This document shows, one piece after another, positions 61,061 through 62,194 of a stretch of 62,194 nucleotides of DNA (within the stretch, counting starts at the first letter, position 1; each line of letters opens with the position of its first letter). The position numbers and the translations under genes were made by a program. The notes under the pieces were generated by a model, which did not search any database, had not been told where the DNA came from, and saw only the letters and a list, made by a program, of their open reading frames with translations. The stretch is from an uncultured Lachnospiraceae bacterium (GTDB taxonomy: Bacteria; Bacillota; Clostridia; Lachnospirales; Lachnospiraceae): positions 1 through 62,194 of the forward strand of contig CAUAFT010000016.1 of the NCBI GenBank assembly GCA_958428365.1, read 5' to 3'.

Positions 61061-61954
61061 ATGACAAAGAAAAAAACAAGTGAATGGTCACGCCATCGGA
61101 TACAGGTGCTGTGGGCGCTGCTGACCAACAGCTATCTCATCGGCTTTGTACAGGGGAAGATCTACAAAGGCAAGCTGAAAAATCTCTGTGTGCCGGGGCT
61201 CAACTGCTATTCCTGCCCCGGCGCGGTGGGGGCCTGCCCCATTGGAGCAATGCAGGCTGTTATCGGAAGCTGGAATTTCAAGTTCGCCTTTTATGTGGCG
61301 GGATTTTTAGTTTTTGTCGGGGCGCTGGTGGGGCGGTTCGTTTGCGGATGGCTTTGTCCTTTTGGGCTAATCCAGGACCTGCTGCACAAAATACCGTTTT
61401 CGAAGAAACTGAAAACTTTCCGGGGAGACAAACTCTTGCGTAAACTGAAATATGTCATTCTGGCAGTCTTTGTCATTCTGCTTCCCATGTTCCTGGTGGA
61501 TGTTTTGGGGCAGGGCGCGCCGTACTTCTGCAAGCTAATCTGCCCAGCGGGGACACTGGAGGGAGGAATCCCCCTTGTGCTATTGAACAAGTCCATGCAC
61601 AATGTGCTGGGCTGGCTCTATGCGTGGAAGAATGTATTGCTTGCCATTACCATTTTCCTGTCTATTATCATCTATCGCCCGTTTTGTAAATACATCTGCC
61701 CATTGGGAGCGATTTACTCAGTGTTCAATCCGATTTCGGTGTTCAAATACCGGGTGGATGAAAATAAATGCGTAAACTGCGGTGCCTGTTCGAAAGCGTG
61801 CAAGATGGGCTGCGATCCGGTGAAAAATGCCAACAGCCTGGAATGCATCCGCTGCGGTTTGTGCAAGAAGGTATGTCCGACAGGGGCTATCTTCTCCGGA
61901 TATCGGAAAAACAAGGCGCTGAAAGAACCACATGAACCTGACGGAAACAAGTAA
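61061..61954 (+). CDS. NapH/CcoG-like membrane 4Fe-4S protein
   Basis: About 297 residues with roughly five helices. Paired Cys-Pro motifs sit at helix ends: CYSCPGAVGACPIG, CGWLCPFGLIQ, CKLICPAGTLEG, CKYICPLGAIY. Two ferredoxin motifs CVNCGACSKACKMGC and CIRCGLCKKVCPTG lie at the C-terminus. Such proteins move electrons between cytosolic donors and membrane or outer partners. The ATG at 61061 is preferred to a TTG at 61040 inside the previous gene. Its coupling with the thiol proteins suggests that it feeds them reducing power. Confidence 0.88.
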   Translation: MTKKKTSEWSRHRIQVLWALLTNSYLIGFVQGKIYKGKLKNLCVPGLNCYSCPGAVGACPIGAMQAVIGSWNFKFAFYVAGFLVFVGALVGRFVCGWLCPFGLIQDLLHKIPFSKKLKTFRGDKLLRKLKYVILAVFVILLPMFLVDVLGQGAPYFCKLICPAGTLEGGIPLVLLNKSMHNVLGWLYAWKNVLLAITIFLSIIIYRPFCKYICPLGAIYSVFNPISVFKYRVDENKCVNCGACSKACKMGCDPVKNANSLECIRCGLCKKVCPTGAIFSGYRKNKALKEPHEPDGNK

Positions 61955-61990
61955 TACCAACCTCTGCTATCAGATGCGATTGCTCTTTGA

Positions 61991-62059
61991 TGAAGATATT
62001 TGAAGAGGAAATGAAGATATTAGGGGCTGAAAAGCCCCTTTGAAGATGAATTGAAGATA
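61991..62059. repeat. Short TGAAGAT repeats around a GC hairpin
   Basis: TGAAGATATT, TGAAGATATT, TGAAGATG and TGAAGATA occur at 61991, 62012, 62041 and 62052. The hairpin AGGGGCT-GAAA-AGCCCCT (62022-62039) lies among them and may end the redox transcript. No other feature is visible here. Confidence 0.45.
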
Positions 62060-62097
62060 CTTTTTTGAGCATATTTTGAGTACTTGTAACATAATAC

Positions 62098-62142
62098 AAA
62101 AATAGCGGAACCCTCTACTCTAAAGGCTTTCCGCTATTTTTT
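62098..62142. terminator. Hairpin between the redox cassette and tRNA-Lys
   Basis: AAAATAGCGGAA pairs with TTCCGCTATTTT around about 20 bases. It has A/T runs on both sides and can end transcripts from either direction, including tRNA-Lys on the minus strand. Confidence 0.75.
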
Positions 62143-62148
62143 CTGCAA

Positions 62149-62194
62149 TGAGGCATCGGGGATTCGAACCCCGGACAACTTGATTAAAAGTCAA
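62149..62194 (-). tRNA. tRNA-Lys (UUU), 3' part only
   Basis: The window ends inside the gene. Reading minus: anticodon loop CTTTTAA with TTT, T arm CGGGGTTCGAATCCCCG, acceptor ATGCCTC and discriminator A. CCA is not encoded. Confidence 0.85.

Noticed and set aside
1..62194. CRISPR array, prophage or insertion sequence
   Set aside because: No regular repeat-spacer pattern, integrase, transposase or phage structural gene was seen.

Overview
The window looks like the chromosome of a spore-forming anaerobe of the Clostridia, most likely Lachnospiraceae. Both dipicolinate synthase subunits and an alpha/beta-type small acid-soluble spore protein are present. The tig-clpP-clpX-lon-engB order, AGGAGG-type ribosome binding sites, PocR and CD1871A-family proteins and moderate GC content agree with this. 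The family-level placement is inference; no rRNA is present.

Layout. 1-810: a small conserved gene, then a gene-free stretch that folds like a structured RNA on the minus strand. 807-5877 (minus): a fructose PTS operon fruK-fruA-DeoR regulator, followed by a methyltransferase and an alpha/beta hydrolase. 6180-8635 (minus): a secreted class 3 lipase and a MATE exporter. 8794-12566 (minus): hypB, a 900-residue flavin/iron-sulfur oxidoreductase and hypA. A divergent FadR-type regulator (12805, plus) has matching 11-bp operators in its own promoter and in the hypB leader. 13506-16302: a HAD phosphatase and asparagine synthase. 16499-20387 (minus): a soluble PocR chemoreceptor-like protein, dpaA-dpaB and a six-helix chemoreceptor-like protein. 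20563-29460 (minus): tig-clpP-clpX-lon-engB, continued by a zinc-type ABC transporter. 29603-34861: a cytosolic chemoreceptor fused to a phosphonate-binding-protein fold, a spore protein, a DJ-1 protein, two small unknown proteins, a CYTH protein and a cytidylate-kinase-like protein. 34870-39591 (minus): livJ-livHMGF. 39724-42847 (minus): a copper module of CsoR, CopA carrying a C-terminal CopZ domain, and a second HMA protein. 42984-48774 (minus): oppBCDF-oppA. 49357-50947: tRNA-Leu, a CBS protein, a His-rich YmaF-like protein and a decayed acetyltransferase. 50962-57942 (minus): two PH-domain membrane proteins and a two-component/ABC exporter module. 57959-62194: a small type I toxin-antitoxin-like locus, a second two-component system, a three-gene thiol/iron-sulfur redox cassette (first gene frameshifted) and the 3' part of tRNA-Lys.

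How the parts work together. The copper genes form one unit, with a CsoR operator lying exactly between the -35 and -10 boxes. The hyp operon and its regulator form a second unit through shared operators. The redox cassette near the right edge may pass electrons from cytosolic ferredoxin across the membrane to a thioredoxin-like lipoprotein. Three chemoreceptor-type signalling proteins occur without any flagellar or che gene in the window. Two copies of a palindromic dispersed repeat lie near 16.4 kb and 53.0 kb.
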